This document shows, in pieces, positions 11,258 through 22,715 of a stretch of 64,000 nt of DNA (the stretch's first letter is position 1; each line of letters starts with the position of its first letter). Location: the NCBI RefSeq assembly GCF_023898315.1, contig NC_064619.1, forward strand, positions 343,809,150 through 343,873,149, written 5' to 3'. A model generated the notes under the pieces. That model ran no database searches, had not been told where the DNA came from, and saw only the letters and a list, made by a program, of their open reading frames with translations. This stretch comes from Schistocerca nitens. Its lineage: Eukaryota > Arthropoda > Insecta > Orthoptera > Acrididae. The position numbers and the translations under genes were made by a program.

Positions 11258-11465
11258 AAAAAAAAATGTTCAAATGTGTGTGAAATCTTATAGGACTGAA
11301 CTGCTAAGGTCATCAGTCCCAAAGCTTACACACTACTTAACCTAAATTATCCTAAGGACAAACACACACACCCATGCCAGAGGGAGGACTCGAGCCTCCG
11401 CCGGGACCAGCCGCACAGTCCATAACTGCAGCGCCCAAGACCGCTCGGCTAAACCCGCGCGGCTT
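11258..11465 (-). mobile_element. SINE-C
   Basis: Minus-strand SINE-C with a B-box remnant GGCTCGAGTCC and tail ending CACACATTTGAACA plus a short A-run. A perfect 10-base duplication CTGATTAGTT flanks it (11248-11257 and 11466-11475). Confidence 0.92.
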
Positions 11466-11475
11466 CTGATTAGTT

Positions 11476-12239
11476 GCTACGATGTTTGTGCAGGTGTACT
11501 GAAATATTGCAGGGACATGCCACAGTTTAAGTGAAGCTTGTTATCTGTTTCCGTATCGTATCTTTCACTTTGCAGCGAAATGAGCGTTATTGTCACCTGC
11601 GCATGTGAGTGTTCCATTTCAATCGGAACAAAAGGAACTTGAAGTAGTTTCTGAAACCTGGACCTTATCTAATACATTTTTTCTCTTTTCTTGCAAATAC
11701 GACTATTTGACTTTTATCAATGCCGTCCAATTCCTTTGTCATCAATATGGACGTAATGTGTGGCGTACAGCCATAGGTCGTAAACCATCCAGAAAAAAAT
11801 AATGAAAATAAAGCAAAATGACTATAAAACGCAGATTTGTACCGAAAAGACTGAGCGTACAGAAACGAGTGACAGTACTTGATGACATTGTGCAAAACCA
11901 CATAGATGGAATAATGACGAGACAGGCTGGTTGGCTCCCCATCATGTTCGCTATATAACTGCTTCATTTTATTGCACAAAGTTGCGTCAGATCAAAATGA
12001 TTACACAAGACCTGCTCAGCCTTCTCAGTTGACAGAGAGATTGCAGTACCTTTGAGGATTCATCTGGATTTATGACTTACCATCTGAATGAGTCTGATCC
12101 ACTAGGGCAAGGCGAAGTATTGGCCTAGCACAGAGATTACACTGATATTGAAATTTTCTTTTAATTGCGTTCGCACCTATTGCTCAATAATGAAATTCAA
12201 GTGTCAAGTTAACATCAAGATTATTTTTGTTTATGTAGT
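11476..12239. other. No recognised feature
   Basis: AT-rich sequence with short frames on both strands (for example 11665-11979 minus) that lack any family motif and look like chance openings. Confidence 0.35.
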
Positions 12240-13065
12240 TTAAAAATAGCTCTGTTGTGTATGTCAGTTCAACTAAATACTTAGCGACTGAAATTACGAA
12301 TCATTTAAACTGCAACGATGATGTAGATAATGTTGTGGAGAAAGCGAATCACAGAATACGTTTTATTGGCAGAACACGTAGAAGACGCAACTGCTTACAT
12401 TATGTTTGTCCGTCCCCTTCTGGAGTACTGCAGTGCGGTATGAGACGTGTATCGGATGGGATCGATGGAGGACATCGAAAAAGTTCGAAGAAGGAAGCTC
12501 GTTTGGTACAATGGCGGAATATCGCAGAGAATTTCATGGATTTGATAAGCGAGTTACGGTGGTATCGCTAAAACGAAGCGTTGTCTTTATGGCGAGAACT
12601 TTTCATAAAACTTCAGTCACCAACTTTTTCCTCAGAATACGGAGATATTTTGTTTGATACAACGCAGTTAGCGAGAAATGATTATAGTAATAAATTAAGA
12701 GAAATCGCGGCTAACACAGAATGATTTAAGAATTCGTTTTCCCCCTTGTGCTGTTCAAATGGCTCTGAGCAATATGGGACTTCACTTCTGAGGTCATCAG
12801 TCCCCTAGAACATAGAACCACTTAAACCTAACCAACCTAAGGAGATCACACACATCCATGCCCGAGGCAGGGTTCGAACCTGCGACCGCAGCGGTCGTGC
12901 GGTTCCAGACTGTAGCGCCTAGAACCGCTCGGCCACTCCGGCCGGCCCTCGTGCTGTCCGAGAGTAGAATGGTAGAGACACAGTCTTAAGGTGGTCGATG
13001 AAACTTCTGCCATCTACTTAATTGTGAACTGAAGATCAGTCACACAGATGTAGAAGTAGATGTGT
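12240..13065 (+). mobile_element. LINE 3' end split by a SINE
   Basis: Translation from 12257 gives STKYLATEITNHLNCNDDVDNVVEKANHRIRF, the post-palm region of the CR1/L2/Jockey-like family, then frameshifts into the RRNIAENFMDLISELRW region. The reading resumes with ARNDYSNKLREIAANT before 12743. After the SINE at 12755-12946 the family 3' end follows, with a GATGTAGAAGTAGATGT tail at 13047-13063. 5'-truncated and frameshifted. Confidence 0.8.
12755..12946 (-). mobile_element. SINE-A inside a LINE copy
   Basis: Full SINE-A on the minus strand. Duplication with one mismatch: CCTTGTGCTGT at 12744-12754 and CCTCGTGCTGT at 12947-12957. It interrupts the LINE 3' region, so it is the younger insertion. 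Confidence 0.92.
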
Positions 13066-13719
13066 TTATCTCAAATGCAGAAACTGATCTAATGAACCAA
13101 AATAACTTTTATATGTTAAAATAACATTTATTTATTTACTTGTTATGGATTGCCAATGGAGATACATCTAACGATGTTAACGATTTATAAACACTCTTGT
13201 TTTTCATTTCCAGCAGTTGATAAATAGATAATTACATTCGATTTGGTCCTACAGACAATCCGTGTGATTAACGTCCCAAAACTGCGACGACAGACGGATG
13301 TAGTGAAAAAGAGCAAAATGTGGTATTGGACATTAAGTGATTAAAGGTGTGTGAAATAACTGCCGCCTACGTATATCAGGTCACTCTTTTCACCATATTC
13401 GACAACCACTGACTTCCCTCTATTCTCAAACCTAAGGAAATTTGAAGATGATAGATGTTGTGAATCGGAAGGAGTGACAGTGGAGTCTTCTCATTGGTAT
13501 AATAACTGAAGAAAGTGAATTGACTTGGAACTGCAATTTGACGGAAAATGGATGGTTCGGATATCAGACACTATGTTTTTCCGAATCCGTGTTTAATAGA
13601 CATGTTTTTCTTGTTTTGATGAATGCTGTCACCTGTCAAAATGAACAACAGATCTTTATGGCCTGTACTGACTGATACTGACCGAAAAGCGTCAGTAATA
13701 TAAGGTGTCTAACGTAACA
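13066..13719. other. No recognised feature
   Basis: AT-rich, no supported open frame or repeat end. Confidence 0.35.
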
Positions 13720-13990
13720 TCGGTGGCAAGAGCCCTGTGGGCAGCAGCTCGCCCCCGTTTCCTGGTGAGGGCGGTCCGCTTACCACTGCTCAGTGCTGCT
13801 TCGGCTCGGCCTTGGCGGCGCAGACAGCGAGGTACGGCCTGCCGGCTGCTGGTCAAGGCTCGAGGTGGGCGTGATCCCAGCGTGCGATACGGACCGGCCT
13901 GTTCGCCGGGGGCGCTAGCTGCGCAGACCGGCCGAAAACGGTGCTTGGGGCCCCGCCCCCGCGACAGGTCCTGTGCTCAGCTGATCGGTG
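13720..13990. other. GC-rich island of unknown origin
   Basis: Sharp rise in G+C against AT-rich surroundings, with many CpG dinucleotides and a GC-box-like GGCCCCGCCCCC near 13950. A 105-codon frame (13705-14022) spans it but has no recognisable domain and is probably a by-product of the composition. It could be a promoter-type CpG island or part of an unrecognised repeat; I cannot decide. Confidence 0.4.
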
Positions 13991-14256
13991 CAAAACAAAC
14001 GCTTTGGAAACAGGAAAGCTGACAAGTGGAGCTGGAGGAGTGCTGCAGGGTCATAACTTTGTCTGGATGTAACACAAAACAAACGCAGCCCCTCTCCCTG
14101 CCCCCCTCTCCCCCTCCAATGACACTAACGTTTTTTGGTGATCTTTCGTTTTCGAAGGCGAAGGGGCATATTTGGAGCAATACAGACGTAAAAATTTGGG
14201 TAAGCGAATGAGTATGTTATCGAGTGGCGGCTGTATGAGAGATTTAATGTGGAGCA

Positions 14257-14784
14257 TGTTGTGTTGGCAGAAGAGCGAACACCGTGTTACGAGAGGAGGC
14301 CGAAATGCACGCGTTTTAGCTCACGCAGGCTGGCGTGAGGAGGGAAGAACTATACCGACGTGAGGTCTGGAACATGGAAAGGAATTAGAATTCAGAAAGC
14401 GGAGGTAATTAGTTTGATATTTAACTTTAATCCGTTAATGATGAACGTCGCTCTTGACGGTACATGCTTCACAATATTATCTGTTCAGAATAGTAACTGA
14501 ATATGGCGCCTTGCTAGGTCGTAGCAAATGACGTAGCTGAAGGCTATGCTAAACTGTCGTCTCTGCACATGAGAGCGTATCTTGTCACTGAACCCTCGCT
14601 AGCAAAGTCGGCTGTACAACTGGGGCGAGTGCTGGGGAGTCTCTCTAGACTAGACCTGCCGTGTGGCGGCGCTCGGTCTGCAATCACTGATAGTGGCGAC
14701 ACGCGGGTCCGACGTATACTAACGGACCGCGGCCGATTTAAAGGCTACCACCCAGCAAGTGTGGTGTCTGGCGGTGACACCACA
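14257..14784 (-). mobile_element. Solo LTR (528 bp)
   Basis: On the minus strand the segment begins TGTGGTGTCACCGCC and ends CTGCCAACACAACA, giving the TG...CA ends of an LTR. A perfect 5-base duplication GAGCA flanks it (14252-14256 and 14785-14789), the size made by Gypsy or BEL/Pao integrases. No internal region, primer-binding site or second LTR is present, so it arose by recombination between the two LTRs of a full element. Family assignment is not possible from the LTR alone. Confidence 0.8.
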
Positions 14785-14854
14785 GAGCACATATCGCCTA
14801 ATGGCAATACCTGACGTTAATGTTATACATACTTTCCAAGAAACCGTCATGAAA

Positions 14855-14936
14855 TATACGAGAGCGTGCTGAAAACTAATGCTGTAAGTTTTTTAACAAA
14901 TTTTTTGTACTCATGGCAACGATTCCATCTCTGTTG
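14855..14936 (+). mobile_element. Possible mariner terminal fragment
   Basis: ACGAGAGCGTGCTGAAAAC at about 14857 resembles the inverted end of the mariner remnant that closes at 17586 (ACGAGGGCGTGCTCAGAAG on the minus strand). A TTTTTTAAC run at the expected distance follows. The SINE heterodimer then interrupts. It could be the left end of a separate mariner copy of that family. Confidence 0.4.
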
Positions 14937-14948
14937 TTATTCGGTGTT

Positions 14949-15147
14949 GGACCGCGCGTGATTAGCCGAGCGGTCTCAGGCGCTGTAGTCATGGACTGTA
15001 CGGCTGGTATCGGCGGAGGTTCGAGTCCTCCCTCGGGCATGGGTATGTGTGTTTGTCCTTAGGATAATTTAGCTTAAGTAGTGTGTAAGCTTAGACACTG
15101 ATGACCTTAGCAGTTAAGTCCCATAAGATTTCACACCCATTTGAACA
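14949..15147 (+). mobile_element. SINE-C, left half of a SINE heterodimer
   Basis: Full-length SINE-C: A-box-like TTAGCCGAGCGG, B box GGTTCGAGTCC, tail ending CACCCATTTGAACATTG. There is no target duplication at its right end; SINE-A starts immediately. The shared duplication TTATTCGGTGTT lies at 14937-14948 and after the SINE-A partner at 15353-15364. Confidence 0.92.
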
Positions 15148-15352
15148 TTGCCGGCCAATGTGGCCGTGCGGTTCTAGGCGCTACAGTCTGGAACGGCGTG
15201 ACAGCTACGGTCGTAGGTTCGAATCCTGCCTCGGGCATGGGTGTGTGTGATGTCCTTAGGTTAGTTAGGTTTAAGTAGTTCTACGTTCTAGGGGACTGGT
15301 GACCTCAGAAGTTGAGTCCCATAGTGCTCAGAGCCATTTGAACAATTTTTTT
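15148..15352 (+). mobile_element. SINE-A, right half of a SINE heterodimer
   Basis: SINE-A with head TGGCCGTGCGG, B box GGTTCGAATCC, the standard tail, and a T-run before the 12-base duplication TTATTCGGTGTT at 15353-15364. Same orientation as the SINE-C at its left, with no duplicated bases between them. Confidence 0.92.
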
Positions 15353-15583
15353 TTATTCGGTGTTATTTCACATCTATATACTGAATATTTTTCAAACAGT
15401 AGTTTTCAATAGGTGACATGTTACGCTGCAGACGTTCTGTGTAGCATTGTCGTAGCAGTAGCGCATTCTAAGAGCAGCTAGTGACAGAGGTCCGTGTTGC
15501 CTTCGCTACTGAGCTGATGGAAATGGCTTGCAGAGCACAGAGATAAAGATACAAAGTAGGATGAATTGTGAATTATTATTTTC

Positions 15584-15783
15584 AAATGGTTCAAATGGCC
15601 TTGAGCACTATGGGACTTAACATCTGAGGTCATCAGTCCCCTAGAACTTAGAACTACTTAAACCTAACTAACCTAACGACACCACACACATCCATGCCCG
15701 AGGCAGGATTCGAACCTGCGACCGTAGCGGTCGCGCGGTTCCAGACTGAAGCGCCTAGAACCGTTCGGCCACACCGGCCGGCT
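15584..15783 (-). mobile_element. SINE-A
   Basis: Full SINE-A on the minus strand. Perfect 13-base duplication AATTATTATTTTC at 15571-15583 and 15784-15796. Confidence 0.95.
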
Positions 15784-15796
15784 AATTATTATTTTC

Positions 15797-16934
15797 TAAA
15801 GATTAATTGGAGAAGTAAAGATTATAAATAATGATGTAGCTGTATTGCTCGCTTGCGCTTAATTATGATGGGTCTGAACAACGGAAGATTTTAGTGGAAT
15901 CTTTCTTTATCGCTTTGGGTTATTTGGTTTCTTTGTTCAAACGAGAGTAAGTAAGGTTATCAGTTGACATGGCTTGCACTGAGACGTTTTAGATTTATCA
16001 TTCCTTTACCATTTCAGTAAATAATTTTGGCAGAGAAAAATTTGTAATAAGAGATAAATTTTGTAAAGATGATTGTAATACTCAGACAACGAGTTTCAGT
16101 TTTAGCAAAACAATTTTTTAAAGGACAATTCTCCTACAATCATTTAACAAATTCAAATACCACCACTGTCTCAACGTGAAAGAATTTTATTTTCTGATTA
16201 TGTGTGACGCCGCATTGCACAGAGTGGAACACGGCTGTACAAAGTAAAAACGAAGTATGGTCCGTTTAGACAAGTTGCACGTCCTTGCGTTGCAGTTGCG
16301 AAGAGCTTTCTGCTTCCCATTTAGCTCGCTTGCTGTTGCTGCATATGTTATGTCCATCAGTTCAATCTGTACCAAGTTTTCATTGCCACAATGAGGCATA
16401 TGAAGTTTTTTAGGACCAGTTTTACCCTACCGTTAGGATAGAGTTAGGTCATACAGTTAGTTTTTCGTTTTCAAAATTCATTATCAGAATCTGTTTAGTC
16501 AAGTTTATTTCAGTTTCATTTCTTTTGCAGACATTCTATTTTCACAGTGCATGTTACACTTGCGTGTGCTTTATTCAATGTTTACAAATTTGTGATTTAG
16601 TTTTGCTTAAGTAAATTCACAGGGCATTTTTATAAAAACATTTTTGCAATTTACTCTTTCGTAATTTGTTTAGTAATTTTATGTGATTTTTCGTTGTGTG
16701 AACTTCGTGTTACTGCACAACAGAATTTCAAAGAAAGCTTATTTAATATAAAGGTAAAATTTCCAGTCACCTTGGCAAAGTTAATTAAAAATATAGTTAT
16801 ACGGTTGGTTTGGCGACTCATTTTTCATCAGATAGCTTTTCCTTAATCTCACCATTTGTATTGTCCAAGACAACACAGATAAACTAGAGTAAAGAATAGT
16901 AGTCGACTTTACTGCAGTTCCAGTTCACGAAAAC
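15797..16934. other. AT-rich spacer, no recognised feature
   Basis: Very AT-rich with no supported gene. Short frames such as 16187-16399 (minus) carry no family motif. Confidence 0.4.
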
Positions 16935-17586
16935 AAACTAGTAGAAAAGTTACAATATCTCTGAATTTTTTATGTGAAAATCCTTTTTAAATAGAACTAA
17001 CGTTATTAACATTCTGTATCTTTATTCTTCGCGTTTTCAACCCTCTGCTGTTAGAAGGATGCGAATTGTAGCGTGGAACGTAACTACGCTGGTACGTGAG
17101 AAAGCAGTGCGCTATAATCGAGTTCCAAATTCGAAGATTTCATCCGTACATGGAGCACCCTCTGCTTCAGTGTAACAATGCCAAACGATACACGTGTGTT
17201 GCGGTATCTGCAACAATCCGGCGCTTAGGTTTCACTGTCATCGATCATCCTCCGTACAGTCACGATTTTGACCCCTACGATTTTCGTTTGTTTCCAAAAC
17301 TTACAGAACACCTTCGAGGACTTCAGTTTGACAGTGACGAAGCGGTGGAAGCAGAGGTGAGGCAGTGACGCCGTCAACAAAGTCAAAAATTCTACAGCGA
17401 CACTATCAACAAGCTGGTCTCTTGTTCGAAGAAATGCGTCGGTCTCCAGGGTGACTATATTGAGAAATACGTATGTAGGAATGAAGAATAAAGATGCAGA
17501 ATGTTAATAAGTTTTTTTTTATTTCAAAAGCTTTGATAGTTTTCACATTAAAAATCAAAGGCGTTACTTCTGAGCACGCCCTCGTA
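16935..17586 (+). mobile_element. Internally deleted mariner remnant
   Basis: A frame at 17096-17368 covers the C-terminal catalytic part of a mariner transposase: LQCNNAKRYTC (normally QDNA; second Asp now Asn), GFTVIDHPPYSHDFDPYDF (third motif, usually YSPDLAPSDF) and HLRGLQFDSDEAVEAEV. The right end closes with TCTGAGCACGCCCTCGTA. Inside the ends, TTATTAACATTCTGTATC at 17010 and its reverse complement form at 17485-17515 are inverted repeats. The N-terminal half is deleted, so the 650-base copy is non-autonomous. Confidence 0.7.
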
Positions 17587-17599
17587 ATTTGTAATTATT

Positions 17600-17790
17600 A
17601 TTAATTCTGTTTAGGCATACATCCATATTTTCACCTATATTCACGTTTATACCTGCCTATATACTCTGCAAACAACTGTGAAGTGCATGGGAGTGGGTAC
17701 TTGCGAGTCTACCACGAATTGGGGCTAATTCCCGTTTCATTCCAGTATGGAGCGCGGAGAAAATGACTGCTTAAAAGTCTCTGTGTACTC
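17600..17790 (-). mobile_element. LINE 3' end remnant
   Basis: On the minus strand, TETFKQSFSPRSILE matches the C-terminal motif of the LINE family (ERFKNSFFPRAIREW in better copies), followed by a degraded 3' region. No reverse-transcriptase core is present. Confidence 0.45.
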
Positions 17791-18374
17791 TGGACTTAGT
17801 CTAATCTTGTCTTGGCGGCACCTACCGGAGCGACACGTAGAGGATTGCAGTATAGCGCTGTGCCGTATGTTCATCGTTTCGGCGGTTTGAATACGCGGAA
17901 ACTGTGATGGCGCTGGCCTGCAACTCGCCTCTACGTCGTCGGCGGAGCGCCCTCTGTGAGAAGCGCGGAGTGCTTGGGGCAAGCAAATACAGACAGTTGG
18001 CGCTGGGAGTGACTTAACGTGACATTTCCTGTGTGTTAGGCGCCGATGTTGTATATGGTAGCACGGGGTCGTAGCACGAAGTGTTAAATATTTTTCTTTT
18101 GGGAACACAGCGTTCGCCCTCAGTAGTGAACTGCGGATTCCGCCTAGTTCTTTGGACTATCCATCTAAAGGAACTGTTTTATTATACCCGTGGTACTGAT
18201 ACTGCAAAAGCGGACACTACACGTTGAAAGAAGGTTGTTTTTTAAACGTTGTAATTGATTGATGATTTCTACTTCTTTTCGGTGAGAGTTCTTAATGTCG
18301 TTGTAGCAGTCAGTCGGACTTGTCCAGGCACGCCTTCTGAGGTGGTATTGGGTGATGCATACAGATGCATTTAC
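17791..18374. other. No recognised feature
   Basis: GC-moderate sequence. The 123-codon minus frame (17737-18108) is mostly outside the LINE remnant and shows no domain. Confidence 0.35.
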
Positions 18375-18549
18375 TACACTGAAGAGCCAAAGAAACTGGT
18401 ACACCTGCCTAATATCGTGTAGGGCTCCCGTGAACACGCAGAAATGCCACAACGTGCCATGGACTCGACTAATGTCTGAAGTAGTGCTGGAGGGAAATGA
18501 CACTGTGAATCCTGAAGGGCTGTCCATAAATCCGTAAGATTGCGAGGGG

Positions 18550-18766
18550 CCGGCCGTGGTGGCCGAGCGGTTCTAGCCGCTTCAATCTGGAATCGCGCGA
18601 CCGCTACGGTCGCAGGTTCGAATCCTGCCTCGGGCATGAATGTGTGTGATGTCCTTAGGTTAGTTAGGTTTAAGTAGTTCTAAGTTCTAGGGGACTGATG
18701 ACCTCAGAAGTTAAGTCCTGTAGTGCTTAGAGCCATTTGATCATTTTTTTTATTTTTTATTTTTTA
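18550..18766 (+). mobile_element. SINE-A in the Tc1-like element
   Basis: SINE-A with A box TGGCCGAGCGG and B box GGTTCGAATCC, ending in an A/T-rich tail. A CGAGGGG core is repeated at 18543-18549 and 18771-18777. Tc1 sequence resumes as GGGGCTCAGATCTC, so the SINE is the later event. Confidence 0.88.
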
Positions 18767-19194
18767 GTTACGAGGGGCTCAGATCTCTTCTGAACAGCAC
18801 GTTGCAAGGCATCCCAAATAAGCTCAACAATGTTAATATCTGGGGAGTTTGGTGGCCAGTGCAAGTGTTTAAACTCAGAACAGTATTCCTCGAGCCATTC
18901 TGTAGTGGGGTGACTTATTGTCCTGCTGGAATTGCCCCTGTCGGAATGTACAATGGACATGAAAGGATGCAGGTGATCAGACAGGATCCTTACGTACGTG
19001 TCACCTGTCAGAGTCGTATCTAGGCGTATCATGGGTCCCATATCACTCCAGCTGCACACGCCCCACACCATTACTGAGCCTCCACCAGTTTGAAGAGTCC
19101 CCTGCTGATATGCAGGATCCATAGATTCATGAGGCTGTCTCCATACCATTACACGTCCATCCTCTCGATACAATTTGAAACGTGAATCGTCCAC
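18757..19194 (-). pseudogene. Tc1-like transposase remnant
   Basis: A 145-codon minus frame covers the catalytic half: MDDSRFKLYREDGRVMVWR (first Asp), GGGSVMVWGVCSW, DTYVRILSDHLHPFM, then NSPDINIVELIWDAL with the third-position Glu. The second motif (QQDN) is disrupted to HSDRGN. N-terminal domains lie beyond a broken region. Not functional. Confidence 0.8.
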
Positions 19195-19802
19195 CAGGCA
19201 CCCTGTTTCCAGTCATCAGCAGTCCAATGTCGGCGTTGGCAGGCCCAGTCGAGGCGTAAAGCTTTGTGTCGTGCAGTCATCAAGGGTATACGAGTGGACT
19301 TTCGGCTCCGAAATCCTATATCGATGATGTTTCATTGAACGGTTCGGACGCTGACATTTATTGATGGCACAGATTTGAAATCTGCAGCAATTTGCGGAAA
19401 GGTTGCACTTCAGTCACGTTGAACGATTCTCTTCAGTCGTCGTTGGTCCCGTTCTTGCAGGATCTTTCTCCGGTCGCAGCGACGTCGGACATTTGACGTT
19501 TTACCGGATTCTTGATATTCACGGTACACTCGTGAATGGTCGTATGGGTAAATCCCCACTTCATCGCTACCTCGGAGATGCTGTGTCCTATAGCTCGTGC
19601 GCCGACTTTAGCACCAGGTTAAAACTCACTTAAATTTTGATAACCTGCCACCGTAGCAGCAGTAACCGATCTAACAACAACTGGGTCAGGCACTTGTTGT
19701 CTTATATATGCGTCACCGACCGCAGCGCCGTATTCTGCTTGTTTACGTATCACAGTATTTGAACACGCACGCCTGTACCAGTTTCTTTGACACTTCAGTG
19801 TA

Positions 19803-20989
19803 CATTATGATCCGTTGCTTAAGCTTAGTTTCCCTGTGTCTGCGAGTGTTCACTTTTGATGTAGAATCAGGATCGGTAGTGAAAGATGGTCTGTTGTATT
19901 ACTGACGGCCAACGTTGAGAACTGCGTACACTACTGGACAGTCGGCCCTACAGAGCAAATACTGCTGAGTGCTACGGGTTTTGTGCAGCACCAATCGACA
20001 CGGAACAACGCTAGTACTGTTCGAGTTTGATGTGAAATACCATCACGAAGTGTGGCCCTTTTAACTGTTCCTTCGTTGTCGTGTCACTTGCTGCTACTGA
20101 CCTGGTTTGCCGAAGTTACGGAAAGTTGTGGTTTGTCCATTTTTTTCTTTTTTTTGTATTTTGCTCACTGCGGTAAAGGCCACCAGATATCGCTGCAAGA
20201 TTTATTTGGGTTCTGGCGATTTGGCAGTAACGAGTTAAAGCTCAATGCTGTATGATGAGCCGGTGCAGTGGACATCAGTAATTGTTCTGTACGTGTGATG
20301 TTTGTAGTGGTTGATGCCCAGCGTGTGTGTGTGTGTGTCCGTTGTGTTTGGTTAACGTGTATTGTGATTTTTGTCCACTCCAAAATAATTAAAACCAGAT
20401 TTTATTTCTGATCAGCTTTATTTTATCAAGCAAAACTTTAATTGATAGATGGATATACTTTAAGGATAGCAGTTTCAATCAATCTGTCAGGATAGATGTT
20501 TTAAATTTTTTGTCTAAGTTATAGAGATTTTAAATGACATGAAATTGCTTTTGTTATGTGAATTCTATTTTAACTATCCGCAGTATTTTCGTAGTCTGTC
20601 TGTATAGTTCTTGGATTAACTACTGTTCATTGTGGTTAAAGACTCTAGGAACATTGTAAGTGGGCCGCTGCCGTATACCTGTCTTAGTTGCAGGTTGAGT
20701 TCGGTGCTTATGACTGGAGAAACCGAGGTGCCCAGCGTGTACGCCTGAATTGATGGTCCTACAACCGCGAGGTCGGCGCCCTGTAGCCAGCCAAGAATAC
20801 TAACTCCATCCAAGGGCAGTTTTTGTTATTAAATGGTATTCACCTCAGTCTCTTCAGTTAATTACTCCAGTCCCTCAGTCTCAATCGCGATAAATTCTGC
20901 ACAACCCTAGACCCCTCACTTAATTCTGGTTCTCGAAACTTGGCAAGTTAATTTTCTTGGGACAGTTGACATCTACGTTTAAACATCTG
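19803..20989. other. No recognised gene; short GT repeat
   Basis: Contains a (GT)n run at about 20322-20338. The rest has no supported frame or transposon end. Confidence 0.4.
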
Positions 20990-21520
20990 CCAGTTCTGAT
21001 TTTTGAGCCTCTTTGCAACAGTCTCTCAGTGATAAAGCAAATCTGTGACCACACGTGTTACCCTTCTTTGTACACGGTGTGGTTGGTGGTATTATCCGTC
21101 CAACACACATGAGCAATATTCTAGGATGGATCGCACGAGTGTTTTGTAACCAGTATCCATCACAGACTCCTTTGCATTTTCCCAGTCCCTTACCAAGGAT
21201 CGAAGACTTCGAACTGAGTTACCTGTGACTCAACCTATGTGATCCTAATTCCGTATGTGACCTATTGATTTTTTATTTTGTTTTTGAAATCCAAGATTTT
21301 ACCTTTCAGGACATTAAGCGAATTTGAGAATCTTTGTACCACTTTGGAATCTTATAGAGGTCCGACTGAATGTTAGTGCAGCATTTTTCAGACAGTGTTT
21401 CATTATAGAGAACTGTATCGCCAGCCAAAAGTCTGAGGTTACTAATAATATTGTCCGCCGGGCCATTAATAAACAACATGAACGGCAAGGGTCCGAACAC
21501 ACGCCACAGCGTAGGATTGA
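20990..21520 (-). mobile_element. LINE reverse-transcriptase remnant
   Basis: The minus frame at 21306-21500 reads GPLPFMLFINGPADNIISNLRLLAGDTVLYNE. This is the GPLLF...IND...FADDTVLY segment of a LINE palm with the catalytic FADD changed to LAGD. The sequence before it on the plus strand (from about 20990) is probably the degraded continuation. It differs from the family of the other LINE copies in this window. Confidence 0.6.
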
Positions 21521-22715
21521 TGTTATTTCCACAGCTGTCGATGATTGCCCATCGAAGATAGCATGCTGCGTCCTCCGTATCTAGAAGACCGTAGTCCAGT
21601 CAAGTTCATTTGATGGCTCATATATGAGAGTACCTTCGTTAATAAACGTTGGTGGTAGTTGGGTTATGCGTGACGATTTTCGGATTCTGCTGGTTGTTAA
21701 TAAGGAGGTCACTACGTCTGAGTTCATCTAATTCTTAATTCTGTCGAGTTCTCCCTAAGTCCTATACTTTCTTATTGTGGCGCTACGGTCTGTGTTCCGT
21801 TGCTGACATTATTACACTCTAGTTCCAAATCGCTCTTCTACTGCAGTTAGTGACTGTAGAGTATCTGTTGTTCTGATAAGCAGTCTTTACTTATCTACGT
21901 ACTGAATGTCGTTGGTGACAATTTTTAGTTCATCTTTCATAGCTACTGTTGTCAACCTAGCGTAAGTCGCTTTCCCTCTAGCCAGAGTGCTGAAGATGCT
22001 TGGCGTGAGTCCCGGAAATCGACGACGCCAGAAGAGATCTTGGCTCTGGAAGATGGGAGTGAAATGCGGTGTTACCAATCATCTGGAATGTTAACATACC
22101 GGAAATACAAGATTCCAACTAGCCTCTCTTTCACTTCAGCTCCGGCATTTCATCTACACAAGATGCCCCTGTTAAGCCAAGCAACCAAGTGGATGGTTGG
22201 GTAACTAATCCCAGAGAGAAACTAGTACAGAAAGCTGATCAGTGCTGGTGGCTTCAAGGCTCCCAACCTTGACAATGTACAACAAGCTACCCTCATGTAG
22301 CCCCATGAAAACTGTTTCCTGATTCTGGTAACATGCAGCGGACGACTAACGGAACTTATACCCATGTGGTAATGAATCCAACCTTGCATGTTTTGAGGGA
22401 AACGAGGCCTTCGGAATCAGGGGAGTATGCTCCTTCACGCGGAGTAAGAAACACGTTAACTTCTTAATTTTTGTATAGTTTATTTCAAAATTGTCACAAT
22501 CAAAAAGTAAGTTCTTAACTGTTACAGGAGGCCGGTACTGCCAAGTTATTTAATGTTACTCATTGTTCTTTTTATACATGCTCGAATTTTATCGTGAAAT
22601 CAACGGATGTAGCGAAGGGTCACCCGGTAGCCAATATGGGAACGAACATGTGCGGAGGCGAAATGTGTCCTAGGAGGAGAGGAGCAGAAGGAAATAGCAA
22701 ACTGTGCATTCATAC
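21521..22715. other. No recognised feature
   Basis: No motif or repeat end recognised. Short minus frame 21887-22078 is uninformative. Confidence 0.35.

Larger units (their letters stand above)
18375..19802 (-). mobile_element. Tc1-like element split by a SINE
   Basis: Inverted ends of about 33 bases: CACTGAAGAGCCAAAGAAAC after the TA at 18375, and CACTGAAGTGTCAAAGAAAC reversed before the TA at 19801-19802. The transposase is coded on the minus strand. A SINE-A (18550-18766) lies near the left end. Without the SINE the element is about 1.2 kb, shorter than a full Tc1 copy (about 1.6 kb). Confidence 0.85.

Noticed and set aside
13705-14022. 105-codon open frame in GC-rich DNA
   Set aside because: No domain, composition alone predicts few stops, and no start context or partner exon.
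17737-18108. 123-codon minus-strand frame as a gene
   Set aside because: Only its last residues match a LINE C-terminus. The remainder has no similarity and no start that makes sense.
18688-18720. Hammerhead-like CTGATGA in the SINE-A tail
   Set aside because: CTGATGACC is present in every SINE-A and SINE-B tail, but no GAAA box or pairable stem II follows at the required distance.
20322-20338. GT repeat as a regulatory Z-DNA element
   Set aside because: Short microsatellite with no nearby gene; no support for function.
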